The notes beneath the pieces were generated by a model, which was not told where the DNA came from, ran no database searches, and worked only from the letters and a program-made list of their open reading frames with translations. Positions 43,528 to 51,673 of a stretch of DNA of 64,000 nt are shown one piece after another. The DNA comes from Dyadobacter diqingensis (GTDB taxonomy: Bacteria; Bacteroidota; Bacteroidia; Cytophagales; Spirosomataceae), in assembly GCF_024220585.1 (NCBI RefSeq), contig NZ_JAMXKF010000003.1, positions 1 through 64,000 on the forward strand. The letters are read 5' to 3'. Both the position numbers and the translations under genes were made by a program. How positions within the stretch are numbered: position 1 is the first letter of the stretch; every line of letters begins with the position of its first letter.

Positions 43528-44126
43528 TGTTAAAGGCTTTTTATAATAAGGACGTCCGGGAGGCGGGACTGGATGAGGTTGGCAGAGGTTGTCTGGCCGG
43601 GCCGGTTGTGGCTGCGGCGGTAATTCTTCCACCCGACTATTTTCATCTTTACCTCAATGATTCCAAACAGCTTACACGCGTTCAGCGGGATGTTTTGCAG
43701 AAGGAAATTATGCAGGAGGCCATAGCCTGGGCTGTGGCAGAGGTTGATAACTTTGAAATTGACCGGATCAATATTTTAAAGGCAAGTTTCCTGGCTATGC
43801 ATTATGCCGTGGACAAGCTGCATACCAAACCCGAACATTTGCTGGTGGACGGAAACCGGTTTACACCTTATCCGATGATCCCTCATACCTGCATCATCAA
43901 AGGTGATGCGCATTACTTATCCATAGCGGCAGCTTCCGTTTTGGCAAAAACCTACCGGGATGATTTGATGAGCCGGTTATCGGCACAATTTCCTCACTAT
44001 GGCTGGGAGACCAATGCGGGTTATCCCACCATTCACCATCGGAAAGCGATAAAGTTACACGGAACCTGTCAGCACCATCGGATGAGCTTCAGGCTGCTGA
44101 AAGAAGAAACGACAGAAGATATTTAA
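43527..44126 (+). CDS. rnhB: Ribonuclease HII
   Basis: Degrades RNA in RNA-DNA hybrids and removes misincorporated ribonucleotides. The 199-residue protein has the catalytic signature AGLDEVGRGCLAGPVVAAAV (D16, E17), a third Asp in LLVDGNRF and a fourth in CIIKGDAHYLSIAAASVLAKTYRD. The TAATG junction overlaps the upstream VWA stop by one base, so it is translationally coupled to the Bat genes. It converges with the DUF2480 gene, overlapping by 4 bp. Confidence 0.97.
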   Translation: MLKAFYNKDVREAGLDEVGRGCLAGPVVAAAVILPPDYFHLYLNDSKQLTRVQRDVLQKEIMQEAIAWAVAEVDNFEIDRINILKASFLAMHYAVDKLHTKPEHLLVDGNRFTPYPMIPHTCIIKGDAHYLSIAAASVLAKTYRDDLMSRLSAQFPHYGWETNAGYPTIHHRKAIKLHGTCQHHRMSFRLLKEETTEDI

Positions 44127-44659
44127 ACTTTTGGTTTTTTGTACAGCGGAACCGTGCTGCAAGGTTCTCCAAACATGAGACTTTGCGCCACAGGTTTCAA
44201 GAGATTGGTGATGGAAACATAAGCAGAAATGGGAACAGGCACTTTGCTGCACCCCTTAACCACTACTTTTTTTCCACTAAATTCTTCGGGATTAATTTTG
44301 CCGATGGCATCAGAAAAGAGCTTATCTTCCAGAGCCGCCAAATCTCCGAAAACAACCGCATTGGCATAAGGTTCAAGCTGAATGGCCAGCAACATATAGG
44401 CCCAGGTGGGGACGATGGCGTCTTCCGAGCAGATAATGGCTACATTTTTGCCAGAGTACTGGGTCCAGTCGTGCGCTTTGAGAAAGTCACGGAAATCCTT
44501 TTCTTTAAGGATCATACCCATGAACAAATTATCTTTTATATCATAAAGCACGCGGTCGCCCGGGTGGTATAGTTCTTCAAGATCAAAGGAAATAAGACCA
44601 CTGGTTGCGACACGGTTGACAATCTCTTCAGTTTGCATAGGAAATTCTGCTGTTTGCAT
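44123..44659 (-). CDS. DUF2480 family protein
   Basis: A 178-residue soluble protein matching the DUF2480 family of Bacteroidota: IVNRVATSGLISFDLEELYHPGDRV, FRDFLKAHDWTQYSGKNVAIICSEDAIVPTWAYML and VVVKGCSKVPVPISAYVSITNLLKPVAQSLMFGEPCS. Function unknown; two conserved cysteines (KGC, EPC) and no signal peptide. A second Met seven codons in (MQTEEIVN) is an equally good start, and the first seven codons look like a small repeat of it (MQTAEFP/MQTEEI). It converges on rnhB. Confidence 0.85.
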   Translation of the reverse strand: MQTAEFPMQTEEIVNRVATSGLISFDLEELYHPGDRVLYDIKDNLFMGMILKEKDFRDFLKAHDWTQYSGKNVAIICSEDAIVPTWAYMLLAIQLEPYANAVVFGDLAALEDKLFSDAIGKINPEEFSGKKVVVKGCSKVPVPISAYVSITNLLKPVAQSLMFGEPCSTVPLYKKPKV

Positions 44660-44715
44660 AGCATAACACGAAATGAGGGCAGTTTGTTTTCATAAACTCC
44701 GGCAAAACCAAAATT

Positions 44716-45414
44716 TTACTGAACCGCCGGACTTACCTTACGAGAAGGAGGCGTCATGAAGTCTTTCAGATAAAAAGGCTCAAACGCCGCAACATCTTCA
44801 AATTCACCTTTTTCGAAAGCAATAACGGCGAGCTTTCCGACCGTGCGTGCAGAAGGTTTGATATCTTCGGAAATAAAAACAGCATTCGGGTTTTGTTCAA
44901 ACAACGGTTTACATTTCGCAGATCCATCGCCAAAGAAAACAACCTTACTGCTTTCAAGTAAAGTGCCAAACGAATCTTCCTGAAGAATGACGGCTTTTGT
45001 CGGTTCCACAATATGGTTGTCAGAATCGAAAACGGAAGAATACACTTCCATACGCCGGGCATCGATCATCGGGCAGAAAAGATAATCTTTTGGGAAAAAA
45101 GCACTGACCTGAAGAGCCATAGCTTCCAGGGTATTGATGGCAATAAGCGGCTTATCAAGCGCATAACACAATCCTTTGGCGGTGGAAACTCCCACACGTA
45201 ATCCCGTGTAAGAGCCAGGGCCTTTGGCAACTGCAATGGCGTCTAAATCCTGCAAAGTGTATCCTGCGTGTTCAACGGCACTGCTGATCAGTGTTGTCAG
45301 CATGGCAGAAGAGGAGCGGTCGGTATATAATTCATAATTTGCCAGCAGGCCGGCATCACCATGAAGCGCTACGGAACAACCGCGCGTAGACGTATCAATA
45401 CTAAGTAAAAGCAT
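44716..45414 (-). CDS. tsaB: tRNA threonylcarbamoyladenosine biosynthesis protein TsaB
   Basis: Scaffold/activator of TsaD in the t6A37 tRNA modification. The 232-residue protein has the ASKHA fold: LLSIDTSTRGCSVAL at the N-terminus, AVAKGPGSYTGLRVGVSTAKGLCYAL and MIDARRMEVYSSVF. Length is normal. It is 106 bp downstream of the S41 protease on the same strand, with a dispersed palindromic repeat (45431-45509) in the gap. Confidence 0.95.
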   Translation of the reverse strand: MLLLSIDTSTRGCSVALHGDAGLLANYELYTDRSSSAMLTTLISSAVEHAGYTLQDLDAIAVAKGPGSYTGLRVGVSTAKGLCYALDKPLIAINTLEAMALQVSAFFPKDYLFCPMIDARRMEVYSSVFDSDNHIVEPTKAVILQEDSFGTLLESSKVVFFGDGSAKCKPLFEQNPNAVFISEDIKPSARTVGKLAVIAFEKGEFEDVAAFEPFYLKDFMTPPSRKVSPAVQ

Positions 45415-45430
45415 GAATTAATTTATTACT

Positions 45431-45509
45431 TCGGCTTTCGGCGGTCAGCCATCGGCGCGCATCCGGACTTAAAATCAGCTTTTGCATAGATCTGACAGCC
45501 GACAGCCGA
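45431..45509. repeat. Dispersed palindromic repeat, copy D
   Basis: TCGGCTTTCGGCGGTCAG (45431-45448) faces CTGACAGCCGACAGCCGA (45492-45509), 16 of 18 positions pairing. It is the longest arm pair of the GCCGACAGCC family in this window. It lies between the S41 protease stop and the tsaB start, on an otherwise plain minus-strand stretch. Confidence 0.65.
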
Positions 45510-45520
45510 GTGGCGACAAC

Positions 45521-47179
45521 TTATTTTTTCGCTCCTTTTAAAAGTTCGTTGTAACGATTTTGATCCTTAAACAATTTCAAAGCTTCCTTTACTTCAAGAT
45601 CTTCGTTGAATGAAGCTTCGCGCATTCCTTTTTCCAGATAATAATGTTTCAGGATTTCCTCTTCCAGAACCATTTTGATCTCGGCTTTGGATATCTGCAA
45701 ATCGTTATCCTTGCTATGCGCCAGCTTGGCTCTCAGGCCTTTCAGCTGATCCTGGATGACGTCAATCGATTTCTCTTTTTTCGCAGAAGCTTCCAGATTG
45801 TTCAGGTCTTTCTCAACCTGAGTGGTGTAATCGTATTCTTTGTTATTCAGCCATTTCACAAAATCACCATATTCAGCATCTGTCAGGTGGAATTCCTTGG
45901 CTGGTTTGATGGTCTGGTGTTCAAAATGGTATTTGATGGCATAGTCAAAGAACAACCGGTTCCGCGCAAGAGAAGTAGCCAGAGGCGAAAATGTTTCTTT
46001 TTCGGTAACGATATCAGGCAAAATTCCGCCGCCGTCATAAACCACACGGCCATTACGTGTTTTAAAAGCTGTCATCAGTGAATCCGGTATCTTCCCAACA
46101 CTGCCGTCTTCGTTCCTGTGGCCATAATCAATAGCCTGAATACAGCGACCGCTTGGAATGTAATATTTTGCCGTTGTGATCTTCATTTTGGTGTTATATG
46201 AAAGATCACGTGTCGTTTGAACCAGACCTTTTCCATAAGTCCGCTGTCCGATCAATACGCCACGGTCGTAATCCTGAATAACGCCCGAAACGATTTCTGC
46301 TGCGGAAGCACTACGGTTGTTTGTCAAAACCGCAATAGGAATTTCGGTATCCAAAGCTGGGTTGTAGGCGGTGTATGACTTATTCCATTCACTTACCTTG
46401 CCTTTTGTAGAAACAACTTCTTCTCCATTCGGAATAAAAATATTGGAAATTTCAATCGCCATATTCAGCAGACCACCCGGATTATCACGAAGGTCCAGCA
46501 CGAGGTGTTTCATTCCTTTGCCCTTCAATTCCTGAAAAGCGGTTTTTACCTCACGTGAAGCGGTTGCAGTAAAATCTTTAAGATCAATATAACCGACATC
46601 CTCACTGATCATGCCATAATACGGAACATTCGTCACCTTCACGATATCACGGTTCAGGGTGATTTCCAAAGGCTTGGTGTGTCCGTAACGTTTGATTGTC
46701 AGGGTAACACTGGTTTGTGTTTGTCCTTTTAATAACTTTCCGGAGTCAAAATCTTCGCGCGTTGAAAGATCAACACCGTTAATTTTTGTGATTTCGTCGC
46801 CAAGCTGCAAACCTGCTTTTTGGGCCGGTGTATCTTCATAAACCATCATGACGGTATGTTTCCCCTCCGAAGAGTTAACCATAGCGCCGATACCGTTATA
46901 TTTTCCGGTAGTCATCGTCATGTAATCCTCGATATCATCTTCCGCGTAATAAACGGTGTAGGGATCCAGCGATCGCAACATACCGTCTATACTGGTTTTA
47001 ATCAGCTGATTAGGATTGATTTCGTCGACATAGTATGCGTTCAGCTCTTTAAAAAGCGTGGCATAAATATCCAGATTGCGCGCAATTTCAAACAGACGGT
47101 CGTCCTGCTTGAAAGACACAAATGCCAGTCCGGCGATCACCGGGGTAGCAATTAAGATTGAACGAAGATACTTTTTCAT
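45521..47179 (-). CDS. S41 family C-terminal processing peptidase
   Basis: A 552-residue exported serine protease. It has an N-terminal signal/anchor (about 5-22), a helical region, a PDZ domain (about 85-170: GIGAMVNSSEGKHTVMMVYEDTPAQKAGLQLGDEITKINGVD) and the S41 core at about 190-390. The catalytic Ser lies in NNRSASAAEIVSG and the Lys in RTYGKGLVQ. A long charged C-terminal helical region follows. It trims or degrades periplasmic proteins with exposed C-termini (Prc/CtpA type). It is 13 bp after rnpA, so part of the rpmH-rnpA unit. Confidence 0.95.
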   Translation of the reverse strand: MKKYLRSILIATPVIAGLAFVSFKQDDRLFEIARNLDIYATLFKELNAYYVDEINPNQLIKTSIDGMLRSLDPYTVYYAEDDIEDYMTMTTGKYNGIGAMVNSSEGKHTVMMVYEDTPAQKAGLQLGDEITKINGVDLSTREDFDSGKLLKGQTQTSVTLTIKRYGHTKPLEITLNRDIVKVTNVPYYGMISEDVGYIDLKDFTATASREVKTAFQELKGKGMKHLVLDLRDNPGGLLNMAIEISNIFIPNGEEVVSTKGKVSEWNKSYTAYNPALDTEIPIAVLTNNRSASAAEIVSGVIQDYDRGVLIGQRTYGKGLVQTTRDLSYNTKMKITTAKYYIPSGRCIQAIDYGHRNEDGSVGKIPDSLMTAFKTRNGRVVYDGGGILPDIVTEKETFSPLATSLARNRLFFDYAIKYHFEHQTIKPAKEFHLTDAEYGDFVKWLNNKEYDYTTQVEKDLNNLEASAKKEKSIDVIQDQLKGLRAKLAHSKDNDLQISKAEIKMVLEEEILKHYYLEKGMREASFNEDLEVKEALKLFKDQNRYNELLKGAKK

Positions 47180-47192
47180 CTATGGTCGTAAA

Positions 47193-47606
47193 TCATTGAC
47201 TTTGATTTTTCCGGAGAGCGGAAGGCAATTTCAGCAAACGATTTACCGATTGCTTCATGGCCGTTTCAATAACGTCAAAAGTTGATATTTCTTTCGCAAT
47301 ATACAAAAAAGCAATGTAAGCAGGTCGTGATTCAGCAGGAAGAGAAAGTAATGCAGCCTTGTTGAGGCGATAGGCTTCGCGGCAGCGTCTTTTTACGAGA
47401 TTTCTGTCGACGGCCTTTTTAAATTGCCGTTTGGAAACCGAAAATAAAAGCTGTGGAAATGGGGGAGGAGTTTCGGAATCATAGATATACAATACCCGAA
47501 AAGGAAAGAGGTAGAACGTATGTACATCCGCACTACCCCTTTGAAAAAGCCGTCCGATTACTCGTGGGCTACACAAACGCTCATTTTTACCAAATGTTTG
47601 TTTCAA
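47193..47606 (-). CDS. rnpA: Ribonuclease P protein component
   Basis: Protein subunit of RNase P, which matures tRNA 5' ends. The 137-residue basic protein has the RNR signature KKAVDRNLVKRRCREAYRLNK and the N-terminal FGKNERLCSPRVIGRLFQ. The start codon is TTG (47604-47606); there is no ATG near the conserved N-terminus. A hairpin followed by eight T lies just upstream (47617-47663), between rpmH and rnpA, and may limit read-through. The S41 protease follows 13 bp downstream. Confidence 0.93.
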   Translation of the reverse strand: MKQTFGKNERLCSPRVIGRLFQRGSADVHTFYLFPFRVLYIYDSETPPPFPQLLFSVSKRQFKKAVDRNLVKRRCREAYRLNKAALLSLPAESRPAYIAFLYIAKEISTFDVIETAMKQSVNRLLKLPSALRKNQSQ

Positions 47607-47616
47607 GTTCTTGTAG

Positions 47617-47663
47617 AAAAAAAACGTGTATTAAGTTTGAGAATTAATCGAACTTAATACACG
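47617..47663 (-). terminator. Terminator/attenuator between rpmH and rnpA
   Basis: A perfect 13-bp stem (47625-47637 with 47651-47663, CGTGTATTAAGTT) extends two more pairs past one mismatch, around a 7-nt loop. On the minus strand it is followed directly by TTTTTTTT, 11 bp before the rnpA TTG codon. It fits an intrinsic terminator that would end most rpmH transcripts and let a fraction read into rnpA. The stem is AT-rich, so efficiency is uncertain. Confidence 0.75.
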
Positions 47664-47734
47664 ATTAAAGACAAGGTGTCTACGATTTGGTACTACCAAC
47701 CAGGTATTACCCTACTCAAACTTTCAAACCTTGA

Positions 47735-47893
47735 TTATTGCTTATGACGTTTTTCGTCTGAAACAGTTAGTTTCCAACGACCTTTCTTGCGACGGGCCGT
47801 TACAACTTTCCGGCCATTAGCCGAAGACATTCTTTCACGGAATCCGTGCTTATTTCTCCTCTTGCGATTCGATGGTTGATAGGTACGTTTCAT
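47735..47893 (-). CDS. rpmH: 50S ribosomal protein L34
   Basis: A 52-residue, highly basic ribosomal protein. It starts [20 protein letters not shown] at ATG 47893 and ends ...SDEKRHKQ with TAA at 47735-47737. The first 40 residues match the strongly conserved L34 family. It is followed by rnpA on the same strand, the near-universal rpmH-rnpA order. dnaA, often next to it in other phyla, is not here. Its promoter is visible at 47947-47977. Confidence 0.97.
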   Translation of the reverse strand: MKRTYQPSNRKRRNKHGFRERMSSANGRKVVTARRKKGRWKLTVSDEKRHKQ

Positions 47894-47946
47894 CTCATTA
47901 TCAAATTATTGCGCTATAAATCTCTTCTACCCGTAATTTTGGCTTG

Positions 47947-47977
47947 CAAAGGTAAATAAATTTTCTAATTAAGACAA
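47947..47977 (-). promoter_or_regulatory. rpmH promoter
   Basis: On the minus strand: TTG (47977-47975), 20 bases, then TACCTTTG (47954-47947), an exact and strong-looking Bacteroidota -7 box, giving a leader of about 45-50 nt before the rpmH ATG. Confidence 0.75.
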
Positions 47978-48072
47978 GACCTGAATTATTTTTTTAATTA
48001 TAACATGCAGGTACTATGAAATTTATAGAATTTTCAGGCCTCTTTCTGATGCGCCAGTGGACTAAAGGTTTG

Positions 48073-49491
48073 TTATTCTTTTAAGAAAAATTTCTTTTTG
48101 AAGTACCATTCGGCACAGCCGTTGTTATATTCTACTGATCCCCAGGCCGGGTCAGGAGCTTCGGTAATGATCAAAATAGAATACGGGATATTTTTCAGTT
48201 TAGGCACATAAACCGAATGTTCCGGCGTGTCGTAAACCTGCTGGGTACGGGCTTCCATTTCTTTATAAAAACGCGCAGCACGGCCCGTGAGTACATCCGA
48301 CCAGGCAGATCTGTAATTAAAGTTGCTTGTGTAAATGGTGACAAAATACAAGGCGATCACCCATCCAAGCAGACCAAAGCGGGTAATTACTTTCGAGTTA
48401 TATTTTTCAATAGCCCAGAAAGTAATCACAAATACATTATAACTGAAACCGATGAGTGTCCAGAAAGTGATCACACATTGTCCGCGTAAGTTTGGCGGAC
48501 CGGCAATGGACCAGTAGGTCGGAAAATAAGTCAGAAAAAGACAGCCAAAGAAAACAATTAAAGAAATGATCGGGTGAACAGATAGAAACCGGAACTCACT
48601 TTTTTCTCTTTTGTGATAAAGCTGTGCGGCAAAAGGAATAAGTACCAGTGCCAAAACGCAAAGGGAAGGCGCCATTTTTGAAAAATTGGACACTCCCGTG
48701 ATCAGGCTATGCTGGATGGAATAAACCAGATTGAATTTCAAAGGTGTCGGATATAACCCTGATTCTGCCCGTACGGCGTTTCCCGGAGCGGTTATTGACA
48801 ATACGCCAAAGGCCAGGGCTACCAGAAACATGATCAATGCCGGGAACTGAATTTTCTTTTTAGCGAGTGAGCCAAAGAAAAATAAAGCACCGGTCAAAGC
48901 AACCAGCCACACAAGGGTATATTCGTTGGTCCCGACCAGAATGATCATCGAAATACATATCAATACGATATGTTTTGTGCCGAGTGCTGTATAATTTCTG
49001 AACAGATAAGCGAACAAATAGAGCGTTCCGATATCCGCCAGGGTGTAGTAATAACCGGTATACCAGTAAAAATAACCTGAGACTATTGGCAGCTCGGCGA
49101 TAAGCACGAATACCAGCAGAAAGGTAATAAGAGCTGTTTGCCAGGTAACCAGTTTGTTGAGTGTAATGGCTTTCACGAAAACCCACATGGCGTGTGCATA
49201 AAGGCAAATCAGTATAATCGGGGCAATTTTATAACCCAGATACGAACCATATGAAAGGGGCTGTGTGGCAGAAATGATGGTCCCGATATATCGCCCCGAC
49301 CAGGTTTTCCAGTAATGCTCCTGATATCCCCAGTAACCCATGTCGATCACACCAAGCGCGTGACAATAGTCGTCGGTCGTTGGGAAAACAAAAAACGAAA
49401 GCAGAAGAAATGGTAATAGCAGAACGACAAAAGCGACGATGATTAATTTCAGCTTATTGTCGGGATTTTCAAACCAGGTAGAGTAAAGCAT
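48073..49491 (-). CDS. Polytopic membrane protein, DUF6056-like
   Basis: From ATG 49491 (MLYSTWFENPDNKLKL) the protein has 472 residues and about 11-12 membrane helices. A longer reading frame begins at 49614, but the extra 41 residues are unlike a natural N-terminus. The early loop FPTTDDYCHALGVIDMGYWGYQEHYWKTWSGRYIG, with Asp-Asp and aromatic residues, matches DUF6056/GT-C-like membrane proteins seen in polysaccharide contexts. A sugar-transfer role is inference. It is divergent from the TatD-like gene. Confidence 0.7.
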   Translation of the reverse strand: MLYSTWFENPDNKLKLIIVAFVVLLLPFLLLSFFVFPTTDDYCHALGVIDMGYWGYQEHYWKTWSGRYIGTIISATQPLSYGSYLGYKIAPIILICLYAHAMWVFVKAITLNKLVTWQTALITFLLVFVLIAELPIVSGYFYWYTGYYYTLADIGTLYLFAYLFRNYTALGTKHIVLICISMIILVGTNEYTLVWLVALTGALFFFGSLAKKKIQFPALIMFLVALAFGVLSITAPGNAVRAESGLYPTPLKFNLVYSIQHSLITGVSNFSKMAPSLCVLALVLIPFAAQLYHKREKSEFRFLSVHPIISLIVFFGCLFLTYFPTYWSIAGPPNLRGQCVITFWTLIGFSYNVFVITFWAIEKYNSKVITRFGLLGWVIALYFVTIYTSNFNYRSAWSDVLTGRAARFYKEMEARTQQVYDTPEHSVYVPKLKNIPYSILIITEAPDPAWGSVEYNNGCAEWYFKKKFFLKE

Positions 49492-49713
49492 ATTTGTTGA
49501 GACTCGGCAATTATGATCTAGCAGATAGGCCAAAAATAAGACAAATATTTTAAGAATCGGTTTCCGTTTGCTCGAAAGACCGAGAGCAGCAGGCCGGTTT
49601 TGGGACTTAATCACCTGATAATTTTAATCGGGATTGTCAGTCACTTCAAGATTTTGGATAACTTGAACCTGATTGTTATTTCTCATAAATCTTGCCTAAC
49701 AAGCCGTACATCC

Positions 49714-50358
49714 ATGTATTATAATGTTCACACACATCCGCATGTTGAAAGTGACGGCGTGTTATTTATTGAAAATTTGTATAAAAACTTTGATCAGGAT
49801 ATTAAAGGGAAAAAAGTGAGCATGGGGCTGCATCCGTGGTATCTGGATGCGGGTAATCTGGAAAAGGAGCTTGCAAGTCTGACCTATAACGCAGACAGGC
49901 CGGAAGTGTTAGCGATCGGTGAATGCGGACTGGATAAACTTTGTGCTACCGACTGGGCTTTGCAGCTGGAAGCTTTTCGAAAGCAGATAACCCTGGCGCA
50001 TGCGTTGGGAAAACCAATGATCATTCACTGCGTGAAAGCACATAATGAGGTGTTGGTACAGCTGAAAGGTGTACAGGTGCCGGTGATTTTCCATGGAATC
50101 AATAATAAGCTTTCCATTATTCAGCCGGTTATTGACCGTGGTTTCTACTTGTCGTTCGGAAAATCGTTGTTGGGTATTAACGAGGCAACGCTTCATACTT
50201 TTAAATCCACTCCTCTGGAACAGGTTTTTCTGGAAACCGATGATGCCGATGTTGACATCAAAGAAATTTATAAATCAGCGTCCCGGATTAAGAATATTTC
50301 TGAAAAAGAGATTCTTTTGCAGCTCGAAAAAAATTTTTTAAACGTATTTGACCGATGA
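49714..50358 (+). CDS. TatD-like metal-dependent hydrolase
   Basis: From ATG 49714 (MYYNVHTHPHVES) the protein has 214 residues; the longer frame from 49600 is implausible. It is an amidohydrolase-fold protein with the metal motif HTHPH, GLHPWYLD, AIGECGLDK, MIIHCVKAHNEVL (His-Cys variant) and FLETDDADVDI near the end. It is shorter than canonical TatD DNases (about 260) but keeps the order of metal ligands. Whether it acts on DNA is unknown. Its stop overlaps the start of the next gene by 4 bp. Confidence 0.85.
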   Translation: MYYNVHTHPHVESDGVLFIENLYKNFDQDIKGKKVSMGLHPWYLDAGNLEKELASLTYNADRPEVLAIGECGLDKLCATDWALQLEAFRKQITLAHALGKPMIIHCVKAHNEVLVQLKGVQVPVIFHGINNKLSIIQPVIDRGFYLSFGKSLLGINEATLHTFKSTPLEQVFLETDDADVDIKEIYKSASRIKNISEKEILLQLEKNFLNVFDR

Positions 50359-51083
50359 TGGAAGATTTCGCCTGGCTGTCCCGAACCGAATTGTTAATTG
50401 GAAGAGAAAAATTAGTCAGACTGAGCAAAGCGCATGTTTTGGTTATTGGTTTGGGAGGCGTAGGGTCTTTTGCCGCAGAGTTTATTTGCCGGGGCGGCGT
50501 CGGTACGATGACCATCGTAGATGGAGATACGGTCGATCCAAGTAACAGAAACAGGCAATTGCCAGCGCTTTCAACCAATCATGGCGTAAGTAAGGCGGAT
50601 ATCATGGCTGAACGTCTGAAAGCGATCAACCCTGAATTGACACTGCATGTGATTAAAACATTTATCAATCCGGATGCGGTGGCAGAGATTCTTTCCGCGC
50701 ATCCTTATGACTATATCGTCGATGCGATCGATAGTGTAACGCCGAAAATTACATTTTTAAAAGAGGCGTTTCAGCGGAAGATGCGCATCGTCAGTTCGAT
50801 GGGTGCGGGAGGCAGGATGGACCCTACAATGTTAAAGGTTGTTGATATTTCTAAAACCTACAATTGTAATTTCGCCCAGCAGATCAGAAAAAATCTGAAA
50901 AGAGAGGGGATTTATAAAGGTATCAAAGCCGTTTTTTCAACGGAAGAGCAACTGAAAGAATCGCTGATGCTGACAGACGGCAGTAACTATAAAAAGTCGG
51001 CATACGGCACGATGTCCTATTTGCCGGCAACTTTTGGCGCTACTTGTGCCTCGGTGGTGCTTAGGGATTTGATTGAGGATTGA
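50355..51083 (+). CDS. tcdA: tRNA threonylcarbamoyladenosine dehydratase, TcdA-like
   Basis: An E1-like (ThiF/MoeB fold) ATP-dependent enzyme of 242 residues that cyclises t6A37 of ANN-decoding tRNAs to ct6A. It starts WLSRTELLIGREKLVRLSKAHVL, then VLVIGLGGVGSFAAEFICRGGVG (nucleotide-binding), IVDGDTVDPSNRNRQLPAL and DYIVDAIDSVTPK. The C-terminus SYLPATFGATCASVVLRDLI is typical of TcdA. Together with tsaB in this window it belongs to t6A metabolism. It overlaps the TatD-like gene by 4 bp and is followed by a hairpin at 51108-51139. Confidence 0.9.
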   Translation: MMEDFAWLSRTELLIGREKLVRLSKAHVLVIGLGGVGSFAAEFICRGGVGTMTIVDGDTVDPSNRNRQLPALSTNHGVSKADIMAERLKAINPELTLHVIKTFINPDAVAEILSAHPYDYIVDAIDSVTPKITFLKEAFQRKMRIVSSMGAGGRMDPTMLKVVDISKTYNCNFAQQIRKNLKREGIYKGIKAVFSTEEQLKESLMLTDGSNYKKSAYGTMSYLPATFGATCASVVLRDLIED

Positions 51084-51107
51084 GATAAAGAATATAATGT
51101 TTTATAT

Positions 51108-51139
51108 GGAGGCTGCCGCTGTAAATGGCAGCCTTTTGT
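51108..51139 (+). terminator. Probable terminator of the tcdA unit
   Basis: GGCTGCC (51111-51117) pairs with GGCAGCC (51127-51133), followed by TTTTG. The T-run is short, so moderate confidence. Confidence 0.6.
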
Positions 51140-51247
51140 ATTTGTGTACCCGCCCAGGCGAGTCAGCGCATTTGAGATATGCATCCGCAGCTTATGGTTC
51201 TTTGGATTTTTTTGATTTGAGTAAAATTTTAATTCTTCGAACGTCAC

Positions 51248-51408
51248 CGTTCCGTAGGAGCATCCTGTTTATAGAAGAGTGATGCATGTTTGTTCCGTAA
51301 CTCCTTTAGGAGTTTTCTGATCTGGATTTTCCTTGCAGGGAGGCTCCGATGGAGCCGGGGAAAATGAGTTTTGTGATCCGGCTATAAACAGGATGCTCCT
51401 ACGGAGCG
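51248..51408. repeat. REP-like structured element with 27-bp inverted arms
   Basis: Arms 51248-51274 and 51382-51408 pair at 26 of 27 positions; the exception becomes U-G in a plus-strand transcript. The arms carry the palindromic cores TCCGTAGGA and TCCTACGGA. The interior contains two further hairpins (ACTCCTTTAGGAGT, GGCTCCGATGGAGCC). It has the same plan as 15268-15439, although the primary sequence differs. It lies in the otherwise gene-free stretch between tcdA and the initiator tRNA, with no coding frame. Confidence 0.8.
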
Positions 51409-51448
51409 AGACTTTTGCGCAAAATAATTTGGATCAGCCCGGAAACGC

Positions 51449-51480
51449 AAAAAGGCCACCATCTTTCGATAGTGACCTCT
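51449..51480 (-). terminator. Terminator of the initiator tRNA gene
   Basis: Read on minus: GGTCACTATC, GAAA tetraloop, GATGGTGGCC (10 pairs, two of them G-U), then TTTTT. It lies just downstream of the tRNA. Confidence 0.85.
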
Positions 51481-51486
51481 TTCTTG

Positions 51487-51559
<73 letters not shown>

Positions 51560-51578
51560 GTGTCGTTGAATTGGAGTG

Positions 51579-51610
51579 CAAACATACGACTAATGTTTCA
51601 ATAAAAACAA
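51579..51610 (-). promoter_or_regulatory. Initiator tRNA promoter
   Basis: On minus: TTG (51610-51608), 21 bases, then TATGTTTG (51586-51579), an exact -7 consensus about 20 bp before the tRNA 5' end. Confidence 0.7.
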
Positions 51611-51673
51611 CTATTTTTGTAAAAAATTTCAAAAAAATATTTTCATCGACCTTCTGACATCTGCCGATTATAT

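Noticed and set aside
49492-49614. 41-residue N-terminal extension of the DUF6056-like protein
   Set aside because: The added residues are not family-like, and the ATG at 49491 begins just before the first membrane helix.
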